Assembly: GCA_017404585.1 (NCBI GenBank)
Contig: JAFRCB010000123.1
Location: 1-18,103 of the forward strand
DNA: 18,103 nucleotides
Source: Lachnospiraceae bacterium
GTDB taxonomy: Bacteria > Bacillota > Clostridia > Lachnospirales > Lachnospiraceae
Reading direction: 5' to 3'
The notes beneath the pieces are model-generated. The model made no database searches, was not told the origin of the DNA, and was given only the letters and a program-made list of their open reading frames with translations. This document shows, in pieces, positions 7,730 to 14,327 of this stretch. Position numbers and translations under genes: made by a program. Numbering within the stretch: the stretch's first letter is position 1; the number at the start of each line of letters is the position of its first letter.

Positions 7730-8077
7730 TCAGCCTTTCCTTGCAACAAGATATTCAGCAACCGATTCTTCCACTACGCTGTTGAGGCTTGTGCTGTGGT
7801 TATATGCGTAGACAGCAGCACGCCTGTGAAGGTCTGGATTTTTGAACCGAACATTAAAGCTTCCCTTAAATGCCTTTTCCGGAGTTATTCCTTCCTCAGC
7901 ACAAAGCGCGAGATAGTCATCAACAGCACCATGAAAATCATTAATGAGTTCAGATACCGTCGTTCCTTCGTAGGAAATTAATGATCGAATCCCTTGAACT
8001 TTGCCATATAGAATCTGATCAGCCTCAGAAAACTCAACACTTCCGATATAACCTTTGTATTCCATTGTATTATTCAT
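7730..8077 (-). CDS. hicB: HicB-family antitoxin-like protein
   Basis: 115 residues from the ATG at 8077, chosen over the longer frame because GGAGGG lies six bases upstream. The N-terminal half (MEYKGYIGSVEFSEADQILY, then GKVQGIRSLISYEG) is the HicB partial RNase-H-like fold. The C-terminal end (LHRRAAVYAYNHSTSLNSVVEESVAEYL) is a ribbon-helix-helix DNA-binding segment. HicB normally neutralises the mRNA-cleaving toxin HicA and represses its own operon. No HicA with its GSHH motif is encoded here. The start overlaps the stop of the 49-codon ORF by four bases (ATGA), implying coupled translation, and the AlkZ-related gene follows. Confidence 0.85.
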   Translation of the reverse strand: MNNTMEYKGYIGSVEFSEADQILYGKVQGIRSLISYEGTTVSELINDFHGAVDDYLALCAEEGITPEKAFKGSFNVRFKNPDLHRRAAVYAYNHSTSLNSVVEESVAEYLVARKG

Positions 8078-8223
8078 ATCAGTCCCTCCTGTTCCAATTT
8101 CTCGCAAATCTGCCTTCCGTCTGAATACTTCGGTTCATCCAGAGCTGTGGCCCGTACTCCGTTGTAATCCTTTCCAGAGTATCCTGCCTCTTTTGTTTCT
8201 TCACATTCGGGACATTCAGTCAT
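8074..8223 (-). CDS. Small ORF, 49 codons, coupled to hicB
   Basis: The ATG at 8223 is preceded by GGAGG ten bases upstream and the frame ends with an ATGA overlap onto the HicB start, both signs of real translation. The peptide begins MTECPECEE (one CxxC-type pair) and ends SDGRQICEKLEQEGLI. I do not recognise a family. The last 15 residues loosely resemble the first helix of HicA toxins, which would make this a truncated toxin relic, but the catalytic His region is absent. The leader overlaps the decayed transposase, so the present promoter and 5' end may have been captured from it. Confidence 0.5.
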   Translation of the reverse strand: MTECPECEETKEAGYSGKDYNGVRATALDEPKYSDGRQICEKLEQEGLI

Positions 8224-8227
8224 TTGT

Positions 8228-8478
8228 TTCGTTCCTCCATTGGAGACTTGCAGTTGTTGCCATGGATACAATTATCTTTAGATTTGCCTGATTTCTCCGA
8301 ATCCTGTCATAGGTGGCATAGATTTCGAAAGCTCCCTTCCCGCGACAAATGTACACAGAAAGCGGATCAAATCATCAGCCGAGATCATGGTTTCCATATC
8401 GATCGGAAGTTTGATTTAATAATAGCCTCGATATGTCGTATTATCGGGCTGTACATGTAAAAGGGGTTCGCATAGCAT
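8228..8478 (-). pseudogene. Decayed N-terminus of an IS1182-like transposase
   Basis: From the ATG at 8478 the frame reads MLCEPLLHVQPDNTTYRGYY, then TAA at 8416-8418, then IKLPIDMETMISADDLIRFL and TFVAGREL. Near 8326 the frame shifts by one base and continues as EIYATYDRIRRNQANLKIIV. Together this is the pattern I remember for the start of IS1182-type DDE transposases (LPIDxETxIxxDDxVRLLxxFVE, then ELYATYxRIRxNQ). One nonsense codon, one frameshift and loss of everything after about 75 residues make it a clear relic. The rest of the element, including any catalytic domain, is absent. Confidence 0.65.
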
Positions 8479-8655
8479 TATTTTACTATAAGATCTGGAC
8501 TTTTCGAAGTCCGTGGCTTTGTTTCAGTAAAACTTCGATCTGATATTTTCTATTTCAGCCTTGCCTCTGGTAAATGATCTGGTATAAAACCTTCTAATTA
8601 AGAAGCCGGCAGTCGATCTTGTAAAATAACATACATATGCAGTGCCCTGCAAGGG
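8479..8655. other. Gene-free AT-rich DNA left of the IS256 element
   Basis: No gene is supported here. Two small dyads are visible: GGACTT-TTCG-AAGTCC (8497-8512) and CTTCT-AATTA-AGAAG (8591-8605). Neither has a following T-run. Base composition matches the AT-rich mobile neighbourhood rather than the surrounding metabolic genes. Confidence 0.7.
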
Positions 8656-8663
8656 TGAAATCA
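8656..8663. repeat. Candidate target-site duplication, left copy
   Basis: TGAAATCA here is repeated exactly at 10060-10067, on the two sides of the imperfect terminal repeats of the IS256-family element. Eight bases is the usual duplication length for this family. Confidence 0.6.
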
Positions 8664-8709
8664 GGTCAAGTCCAAATTTGTGTGTAAATAACCTTTAGGT
8701 AATATTTTA

Positions 8710-9948
8710 TTAAGCTGCCAATAATCGCTGCTGCTCCTTGGCAATCTCTATCAGCTTTGTAGTTGATGATCTATTCATTTCATCGAAGTCTTTCTTAGTG
8801 AGTGCTATCTTATGCTGAGTGATATATATATCGTTTTGTTCAAGTAAAACACTGCCTATTATTCTTATGATGGATTGAGCATTCGGAAATACATTTATTA
8901 CAGTAGATCTGCGTTTTACTTCTCTATTTAAACGTTCGAGATGATTAGTGGTTCGGAAAAAGCGGCGCATCCTCTCGGGAAGAGCCATTACTGTCATTAC
9001 ACTTTCAAAACCGTTATCCAGGCGCTCCATGGCCTTATCCGCGACACCACGGTATTCTTCAATTAGCATATCCCGCTTTTTACGGGCTTCTTCAATTGTT
9101 TTTGAATGATACATATCTAGCAAGCCGGCATGGATTGCTTTCTGATATTTTTTGGGTGCACAATCCATAACATTTCTCGAAAAGTGTGTCTGGCATCTTT
9201 GCCAGGGCACCTCAGGAAACTCTTTGCTGAGAGCATATATGATCCCGTCGTGGGCGTCTGAAGTGACCAGCTTTAATCCTGTAAGACCACGTGCCTTAAG
9301 GGAGCCAAAGAACGTACGCCATGTTTCTTTCGATTCATTGTCAAAAACATCAAACCCTATTATCTCACGCTTGCCTTCATCTGTTAGAGCCACTGCAATC
9401 ATGAGGGCCTTGGATGTGATCCTATGGTTTTCTCTTGCTTTGAGATAAGTTGCATCAACAAGCAAAAACGGATAAACGCCATTCAGCTGTCTGTTCTTAA
9501 ATTCATTAACAATAGCATCCAGCTCCTTGCATACCTCAGATACCGTTGATTTCGAAAAGGACGTTCCACAGAGCGTTTCCATTACCTTGCTGACCTTTCG
9601 AGTTGAGACACCATTAACGACCATTTCAGCCATTGATGCAACGAGAGAAGCCTCACTTCTGGAGTAGTTTTCAAACACAAGGGTTCTGAATGGTATGTTG
9701 CGATGTCGCGGAACAGCCAGAGTAATGCTTCCGATCCTGGTTTTGAGTGTTCTTTCTCTATATCCGTTTCGGCTATCTGTACGCTCAGGAGTTCGCTCGT
9801 AAGGCTCAGCACCTAATTGAGCAGCAGATTCAGCGTTGAGAATAGCATTCACACTGTCGGTTAAAAGTTTACGGAGAGCCTCATCATGATTCTGAGATAA
9901 TAACTGTAGAATTTCATCCTGATTTAGAGTAATATTGAGTTGAGCCAT
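8710..9948 (-). CDS. IS256-family (Mutator-type) transposase
   Basis: 412 residues, the normal full length. N-terminal helical DNA-binding region with the family's RNGYRERTLKTRIGSITLAVPR segment (about 61-80). The DDE catalytic residues are visible as Asp in FLLVDATYLK (about 165), Asp in LVTSDAHDG (about 232) and Glu in TTNHLERLNREVKRR (about 340). C/H residues in WQRCQTHFSRN precede the helical insertion domain. No internal stop or frameshift is seen, so it may be active. ATG at 9948 follows GGAGG nine bases upstream. It moves the element by copy-out circle formation in known family members. Confidence 0.97.
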   Translation of the reverse strand: MAQLNITLNQDEILQLLSQNHDEALRKLLTDSVNAILNAESAAQLGAEPYERTPERTDSRNGYRERTLKTRIGSITLAVPRHRNIPFRTLVFENYSRSEASLVASMAEMVVNGVSTRKVSKVMETLCGTSFSKSTVSEVCKELDAIVNEFKNRQLNGVYPFLLVDATYLKARENHRITSKALMIAVALTDEGKREIIGFDVFDNESKETWRTFFGSLKARGLTGLKLVTSDAHDGIIYALSKEFPEVPWQRCQTHFSRNVMDCAPKKYQKAIHAGLLDMYHSKTIEEARKKRDMLIEEYRGVADKAMERLDNGFESVMTVMALPERMRRFFRTTNHLERLNREVKRRSTVINVFPNAQSIIRIIGSVLLEQNDIYITQHKIALTKKDFDEMNRSSTTKLIEIAKEQQRLLAA

Positions 9949-10005
9949 TGTGTTCTACCTCCGGTATTATTTTGGTTGTGGTGATCTTATTATACCTAAA
10001 GGTTG

Positions 10006-10024
10006 GAGCCAGTGGCTCTTTTTT
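10006..10024 (+). terminator. Terminator-like stem near the right end of the IS
   Basis: A GAGCC/GGCTC stem with an AGT loop is followed by six Ts on the plus strand. It would stop plus-strand (antisense) transcription leaving the element. The stem is only 5 bp, so strength is doubtful. Confidence 0.4.
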
Positions 10025-10059
10025 AAATTTTGATTTTACACCATTATAAGGACGTTACT

Positions 10060-10067
10060 TGAAATCA
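10060..10067. repeat. Candidate target-site duplication, right copy
   Basis: Exact match to 8656-8663 (TGAAATCA), directly outside the right end of the IS256-family element. Confidence 0.6.
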
Positions 10068-10490
10068 TCTGCCACAGGCAGTCACCTCAGTTCACTTTTA
10101 GCTAAATCCGCTGAGGACGTTACTTGAGTTTAAGGCTAAGGAGCAGTCACTTTTTTGAATCTGAAATTAGATGATGGTAAGACTTGATTAGATCAGGTTT
10201 GAACCAGCACTTGACAAAAGGTGGTTTCAACGAATGTAACTGCCCCCTATGTCATGCGGGCAGTCATCAAGCGTCTTTTGATACGTAGGTCACTGCCAGC
10301 CATCGATTTCTTCAATCAGCCGAATAAAGGTGATTTCAATAATAGCTACTGCCCTCCATGCCTCCCAGGCAGTCATGTTCCTCTGTTCTAGCTAAGATGA
10401 CTGAAAGCCGGCTTTCTTACTTTCAGTTGATTAGACGTGATTTCATTGATAGCTACTGCCCTCAAACCTCCCGAGCAGTCAATGAACGCC
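10068..10490. repeat. Array of degenerate hairpin-bearing repeats, period about 107 bp
   Basis: No gene is supported across this stretch. Five GCAGTCA motifs occur at 10078, 10143, 10260, 10369 and 10475. The last three sit in clearly related units starting at 10221, 10330 and 10437 (steps of 109 and 107) that read GTG(A/G)TTTCA, about ten bases, then ACTGCC, a loop rich in C, and GGCAGTCA. Each can fold ACTGC against GCAGT: 7 bp in the 10221 unit, 6 bp in the 10330 unit and 5 bp in the 10437 unit, while the loop varies. A perfect palindrome GAAAGCCGGCTTTC lies at 10403-10416. The first two units are much more diverged. The function is unknown; the repeats could be a decayed mobile array or structured RNA. 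Confidence 0.7.
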
Positions 10491-10524
10491 GAGCAGAACC
10501 AAGATGACCGTCGCCGCCACTCAA

Positions 10525-10553
10525 CAAAAAGGGCTGCCGAACCCCGGCAGCCC
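10525..10553 (-). terminator. Intrinsic terminator of the pyruvate oxidoreductase gene
   Basis: GGGCTGCCG and CGGCAGCCC pair (9 bp, 5-base loop) at 10531-10553, followed on the minus strand by TTTTTGTTG. It begins 12 bases after the stop codon. Confidence 0.9.
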
Positions 10554-10564
10554 CTGTCAATTCA

Positions 10565-13500
10565 TTATTCTTCTGCTTTATACTTCGCGTACTTGGCCTT
10601 TGCCTGCTTCGCACCCTCCGCAAACAGCGTCTTCGCGTTCTCCGGGAACGTCCGGCGCAGCGACGCGTAGCGGACTTCGCCGTCGAGGAACTCCTCGTAG
10701 TCCATAGTCGGCTCCTTGGAGTCGAGCGTGAATTTCTTCTCCGCATTCGGATTGAAGCGGTACAGGAACCAGTAGCCCGCGTCGACAGCGCGCTTCATCT
10801 CGTCCATGACCTTGTCTGTGCCGCACTTAAGTCCGTGCTCCATGCAGGGCGCGTAAGCGATGATGACGGACGGGCCGTCGAACTCCTGCGCTTCTCGGAC
10901 CGCGCGGAGGCACTGATTGTAGTCCGCGCCCATGGCGATCTGAGCTACGTACACATTGCCGTAGGTCATCAGCATGCTGCCGATATCCTTCTTCGGCTGC
11001 TTCTTTCCGGCAGCTGCAAATTGCGCTACCGCGCCGACCGGCGTCGCCTTCGATGACTGTCCGCCTGTGTTGGAATAAACTTCCGTGTCGACGATGAGTA
11101 CGTTGACATTCTCGCCGCTCGCGACAACATGGTCGAGACCGCCGAAGCCGATGTCATAGGCCCAGCCGTCGCCGCCGTACATCCAGAAAGTCTTCTTGGC
11201 AAGCTGATCCTTATAGCGGAGGATCTCCGCCGCCTGCGGATCGGACATTGTTCCGAGAGCCTCTATAAGCTTTTCGGTCGTTGCCGGTGAAGCATAAAAA
11301 TCATCGTAAGTATCAAGCCATGCGTCGATGGCTGCGCACACAGACGCGTCATCACAGGCTGCGCGATAGTTTTCTACCCGCTCCTTCTCGGCCTCTCTCT
11401 GATGATTTACAGACAGCACCATGCCGAGAGAGAACTCTGCGTTATTTTCAAAGAGGGAGTTGGACCATGCCGGACCGCAGCCCTTCTGATTTACGGTGTA
11501 CGGGATACCCGGCATTGCGGAGCCCCAGGCCTGAGAGCAGCCGGTGGCATTTGCCCAGTAGACGCGGTCGCCGTAAAGCTGGGTGAGCAGCTTCGCGTAC
11601 GGTGTCTCGCCGCAGCCCGCACAGGCTGCCGAGAACTCGAGCAGCGGACGGCGGAACTGGCTTCCCTTGATTGTATACGGATCGAAGATGTCCTCTTTCT
11701 CCGGAAGAGCAAGCGCGTACTCCCAGGAAGCGGATGTGTCTTCAGCCTCTGCCATCGGGACCATAGTAAGGGCCTTCTCCTTTGCCGGACATACATACGC
11801 GCAGCTTCCGCAGCCCGTGCAGTCGAGCTCAGAGATCTGCATAGTAAAGTACATACCGGAAGCCTGTTTACCCATGGCTTTGACTACCTTCATGCCGTCC
11901 GGCATTCCCGCTTTTTCTTCCTCTGTCAGAAGATACGGACGAACGACTGCGTGCGGGCAGACATATGCGCAGCGGTTGCACTGGATGCATTTTGCCGAAT
12001 CCCATACCGGAACCCGCGTCGCGATGCCGCGCTTTTCAAATGCCGTAAGGCCCATATCCATGACGCCATCCTTATACCGCATCAGGCGGCTGATCGGCAG
12101 GTCATCGCCCTTCTGCTCATTGATCGGGTCAAGGATCTCGGTGACATATTCCGGAACATTTCTCGGAGCCTTCGGTGCGTCCTGTGCATCCTTCCAGTCT
12201 TCCGGAATTTCCACCTCCACATATGCGGTGGCTCCGGCATCGATGGCCGCAAGGTTTTTGCGGACGACGTCCTCGCCCTTGGCGAAATAGGTCTTCTCCG
12301 CCGCAGCTTTCATGAAGGACACGGAATCCTCCACCGGGATGACCGGCATGATGTTGAAGAAAGCAGATTGAAGGACCATGTTGAAATGACCGCCGAGACC
12401 AAGTTCGCGGGCGATCTTAATCGCGTCGATCGTGTAGAGGCGAATTCCCTTTGCCGCGATCTCGCGCTTTGCCTTGGCCGGCAAATGCTGCGCAAGCTCC
12501 TCCGCGTCCCACGGACAGTTGATGAGCAGGCTGCCGCCCGGCTTCACTTCCGACGCAATGTCATACTTCTCAATGTAGGTCGGATTGTGGCAGGCAATGA
12601 AGTCCGCTGATTTTACGTAGTAAGAGGACCGGATCGGCCTGTCGCCGAAGCGGAGATGACTCTTTGTGATACCGAAGGACTTCTTTGCGTCATATTCAAA
12701 GTAGGCCTGGGCAAACTTCTCTGTGTGGGAGTTGATGATCTCGACTGTGTTTTTATTTGCACCTACAGTACCGTCGCCGCCAAGTCCCCAGAACTTGCAG
12801 GCCACAAGACCGTCGCCGGAAAGATCCAGCTTCTCCGTCTCGGGCAGAGACAGGTGAGTCACATCGTCAATGATGCCGATCGTGAAGCTGTCAAGCGGCT
12901 TCTCGGCTTTCAGGTTAGCGTACACAGCGGCGATCTGAGACGGTGTCGTGTCCTTGGAGGACAGACCGTAGCGGCCTCCGACCAGAGTCACATCCGCGCG
13001 GCCGCGAAGGGCTGCGCACACGTCAAGATAGAGCGGGTCGCCGGAAGCGCCCATCTCCTTCGTGCGGTCAAGGACAGCGATGGACTTGCAGGTCGCCGGA
13101 ATAGCCTCCACGAAGCGCTTCACGTCGAACGGGCGATAGAGGTGGACCTGAATAAAACCGACCTTCTCGCCGCGGGCGTTCAGGTAGTCAACTGACTCCT
13201 CGATACAGCCGGAGACAGAGCCCATAGCGACAATCACGCGCTCGGCATCCGGTGCCCCGTAATAGTTGAAAATGTGATAGTCTCTGCCGGTGATCTCGTT
13301 GATCTTTCCCATATAATCTTCAACGATATCCGGGAGATTGGCGTAATCCTGGTTGCTGGCTTCTTTGATCTGGAAGAAGATGTCCGGGTTCTGGACCGTC
13401 GCGCGGATCATCGGATGCTCCGGGTTCAGGGCATCTGCGCGGAACTTTTCGAGAGCCTCCCGGTCAAGGAGAGCTTCGAGATCCTTGTAGTCCATCTGCT

Positions 13501-14059
13501 CGACCTTGTCGATCTCGTGGGACGTGCGGAAGCCGTCGAAGAAGTGGATAAAGGGTACGCGGCCCTTAACGGCTGCCAGATGGGCAATTCCCCCGAGATC
13601 CATGACCTCCTGCACACTTCCCGAAGAGAGCAGTGCCCATCCGGTCTGTCTGCAGTTCATGACGTCAGAGTGGTCACCGAAGATCGAGAGCGCGTGGCCG
13701 CCGACCGTACGGCTGGCTACGTGGAGAACGCCCGGAAGACGCTCACCGGCGATGCGGTGCATGGTCGGGATCATCAGCATAAGGCCCTGGGAAGAGGTGT
13801 AGCTGGTTGCAAGCGCGCCGGTCTGAAGAGCGCCGTGGACGGCCGCGATCGCGCCTGATTCCGCCTGCATCTCTACAAGGCGGACTCTTCTGCCAAAAAT
13901 GTTCTTCTTGCCCTTGGCCGACCAGGCATCCGTCTTTCCCGCCATCGGGGATGACGGTGTGATCGGATAGATGGCCGCTATTTCTGTGAATGCGTATGCA
14001 ATATATGCGGCCGCCTCGTTGCCGTCGACGGTCACATATGTTTTCTGTCTGTCAGACAT
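10565..14059 (-). CDS. nifJ: Pyruvate:ferredoxin (flavodoxin) oxidoreductase, single-chain
   Basis: 1164-residue cytoplasmic enzyme that converts pyruvate and CoA to acetyl-CoA and CO2, reducing ferredoxin; central to anaerobic fermentation. Domains in order: pyruvate-binding domain with AIYPITPSSPMAG (about residue 30), the domain with GDHSDVMNCRQTGWA (about 125), and a two-cluster ferredoxin domain with CIQCNRCAYVCP (about 693) and CTGCGSCAYVCP (about 745). The Cys pair CAGCGE (about 816) belongs to the third cluster. The TPP-binding region has GGDGWAYDIGFGGLDH (about 965) and DTEVYSNTGGQSS (about 990). All cluster and cofactor motifs appear intact. The start is ATG at 14059, preceded by GGAGG nine bases upstream, rather than a farther-upstream in-frame codon at 14104. 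It has its own terminator; the upstream gap holds the large foldback. Confidence 0.98.
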   Translation of the reverse strand: MSDRQKTYVTVDGNEAAAYIAYAFTEIAAIYPITPSSPMAGKTDAWSAKGKKNIFGRRVRLVEMQAESGAIAAVHGALQTGALATSYTSSQGLMLMIPTMHRIAGERLPGVLHVASRTVGGHALSIFGDHSDVMNCRQTGWALLSSGSVQEVMDLGGIAHLAAVKGRVPFIHFFDGFRTSHEIDKVEQMDYKDLEALLDREALEKFRADALNPEHPMIRATVQNPDIFFQIKEASNQDYANLPDIVEDYMGKINEITGRDYHIFNYYGAPDAERVIVAMGSVSGCIEESVDYLNARGEKVGFIQVHLYRPFDVKRFVEAIPATCKSIAVLDRTKEMGASGDPLYLDVCAALRGRADVTLVGGRYGLSSKDTTPSQIAAVYANLKAEKPLDSFTIGIIDDVTHLSLPETEKLDLSGDGLVACKFWGLGGDGTVGANKNTVEIINSHTEKFAQAYFEYDAKKSFGITKSHLRFGDRPIRSSYYVKSADFIACHNPTYIEKYDIASEVKPGGSLLINCPWDAEELAQHLPAKAKREIAAKGIRLYTIDAIKIARELGLGGHFNMVLQSAFFNIMPVIPVEDSVSFMKAAAEKTYFAKGEDVVRKNLAAIDAGATAYVEVEIPEDWKDAQDAPKAPRNVPEYVTEILDPINEQKGDDLPISRLMRYKDGVMDMGLTAFEKRGIATRVPVWDSAKCIQCNRCAYVCPHAVVRPYLLTEEEKAGMPDGMKVVKAMGKQASGMYFTMQISELDCTGCGSCAYVCPAKEKALTMVPMAEAEDTSASWEYALALPEKEDIFDPYTIKGSQFRRPLLEFSAACAGCGETPYAKLLTQLYGDRVYWANATGCSQAWGSAMPGIPYTVNQKGCGPAWSNSLFENNAEFSLGMVLSVNHQREAEKERVENYRAACDDASVCAAIDAWLDTYDDFYASPATTEKLIEALGTMSDPQAAEILRYKDQLAKKTFWMYGGDGWAYDIGFGGLDHVVASGENVNVLIVDTEVYSNTGGQSSKATPVGAVAQFAAAGKKQPKKDIGSMLMTYGNVYVAQIAMGADYNQCLRAVREAQEFDGPSVIIAYAPCMEHGLKCGTDKVMDEMKRAVDAGYWFLYRFNPNAEKKFTLDSKEPTMDYEEFLDGEVRYASLRRTFPENAKTLFAEGAKQAKAKYAKYKAEE

Positions 14060-14087
14060 TTCTTTTTGCCTCCGTTGCAGTGTTTTA

Positions 14088-14103
14088 TGCGGCACAGGCC
14101 GCA
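14088..14103 (-). promoter_or_regulatory. Small leader hairpin before nifJ
   Basis: TGCGGC and GCCGCA form a 6-bp stem with a 4-base loop, 12 bases upstream of the nifJ ribosome binding site. It could affect initiation or mRNA stability, but this is only positional inference. Confidence 0.35.
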
Positions 14104-14123
14104 AACTTAATTATTATTTCCAA

Positions 14124-14321
14124 ACAGTTCAGACAGGCTGCATCTTACAATTCGCTATCCGGCAGCAAAACATCCATCTTCGTGAGAAAAGCATTGTAAG
14201 TCCGACCGAGAGCTAAGCAACGCATATGCGTTGCTTAGCTCGCAGGGTAGGACTTACGCTTTTCGATGAAGATGATGTTTGCGCCGGTTTATCGAGCTTC
14301 AGTGCAGCCTATCTGAACCGT
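14124..14321. repeat. Large imperfect foldback between nifJ and the ligase fusion gene
   Basis: Two arms of about 95-100 bases form a near-continuous inverted repeat around 14225/14226. The core is a perfect 32-base palindrome at 14210-14241, whose left half is GAGCTAAGCAACGCAT. Outward, paired blocks include GTAAGTCC, GAAAAGC, CATCTTC, AAACATC, CCGGC, CAGGCTGCA/TAGGCTGCA and GTTCAG, separated by small bulges. It fills most of the 268-base gap. No T-run follows either arm, so it is not an ordinary terminator. A foldback mobile element, a replicated palindrome, or a structured leader controlling nifJ are all possible. I see no convincing target duplication. Confidence 0.85.
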
Positions 14322-14327
14322 CACATT

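Larger units (their letters stand above)
8664..10059 (-). mobile_element. IS256-family insertion sequence, apparently complete
   Basis: About 1396 bases, normal for the family, with one full-length transposase on the minus strand. The left end reads GGTCAAGTCC...GTGTGTAAA and the right end, read inward, AGTAACGTCC...GGTGTAAAA. These imperfect inverted ends match at roughly two thirds of 25 positions, sharing GTCC and GTGTAAA. Inner inverted copies of ACCTAAAGGT lie at 9994-10003 and 8691-8700. A stem GAGCC/GGCTC followed by six Ts (10006-10024) sits near the right end. Flanking TGAAATCA copies support the boundaries. One caution: the 13-mer GGACGTTACTTGA at the right boundary also occurs at 10115-10127 outside the element. 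Confidence 0.8.

Noticed and set aside
7730..8107. Ten-residue longer start for the HicB-like protein
   Set aside because: The upstream codons contain the ribosome binding site for the ATG at 8077 and overlap the preceding ORF.
10068..10490. CRISPR array
   Set aside because: Units are about 107 bp, poorly conserved overall and lack identical 25-40 bp repeats alternating with unique spacers; no cas gene is nearby.
10565..14104. Longer N-terminus for the pyruvate oxidoreductase starting at 14104
   Set aside because: The extra 15 residues run through the leader hairpin and the GGAGG site that serves the ATG at 14059, and family proteins begin close to that Met.
14124..14321. Intrinsic terminator, T-box or riboswitch upstream of nifJ
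   Set aside because: The structure is one long foldback without a T-run, and no T-box, SAM, cobalamin or other riboswitch consensus is recognisable.
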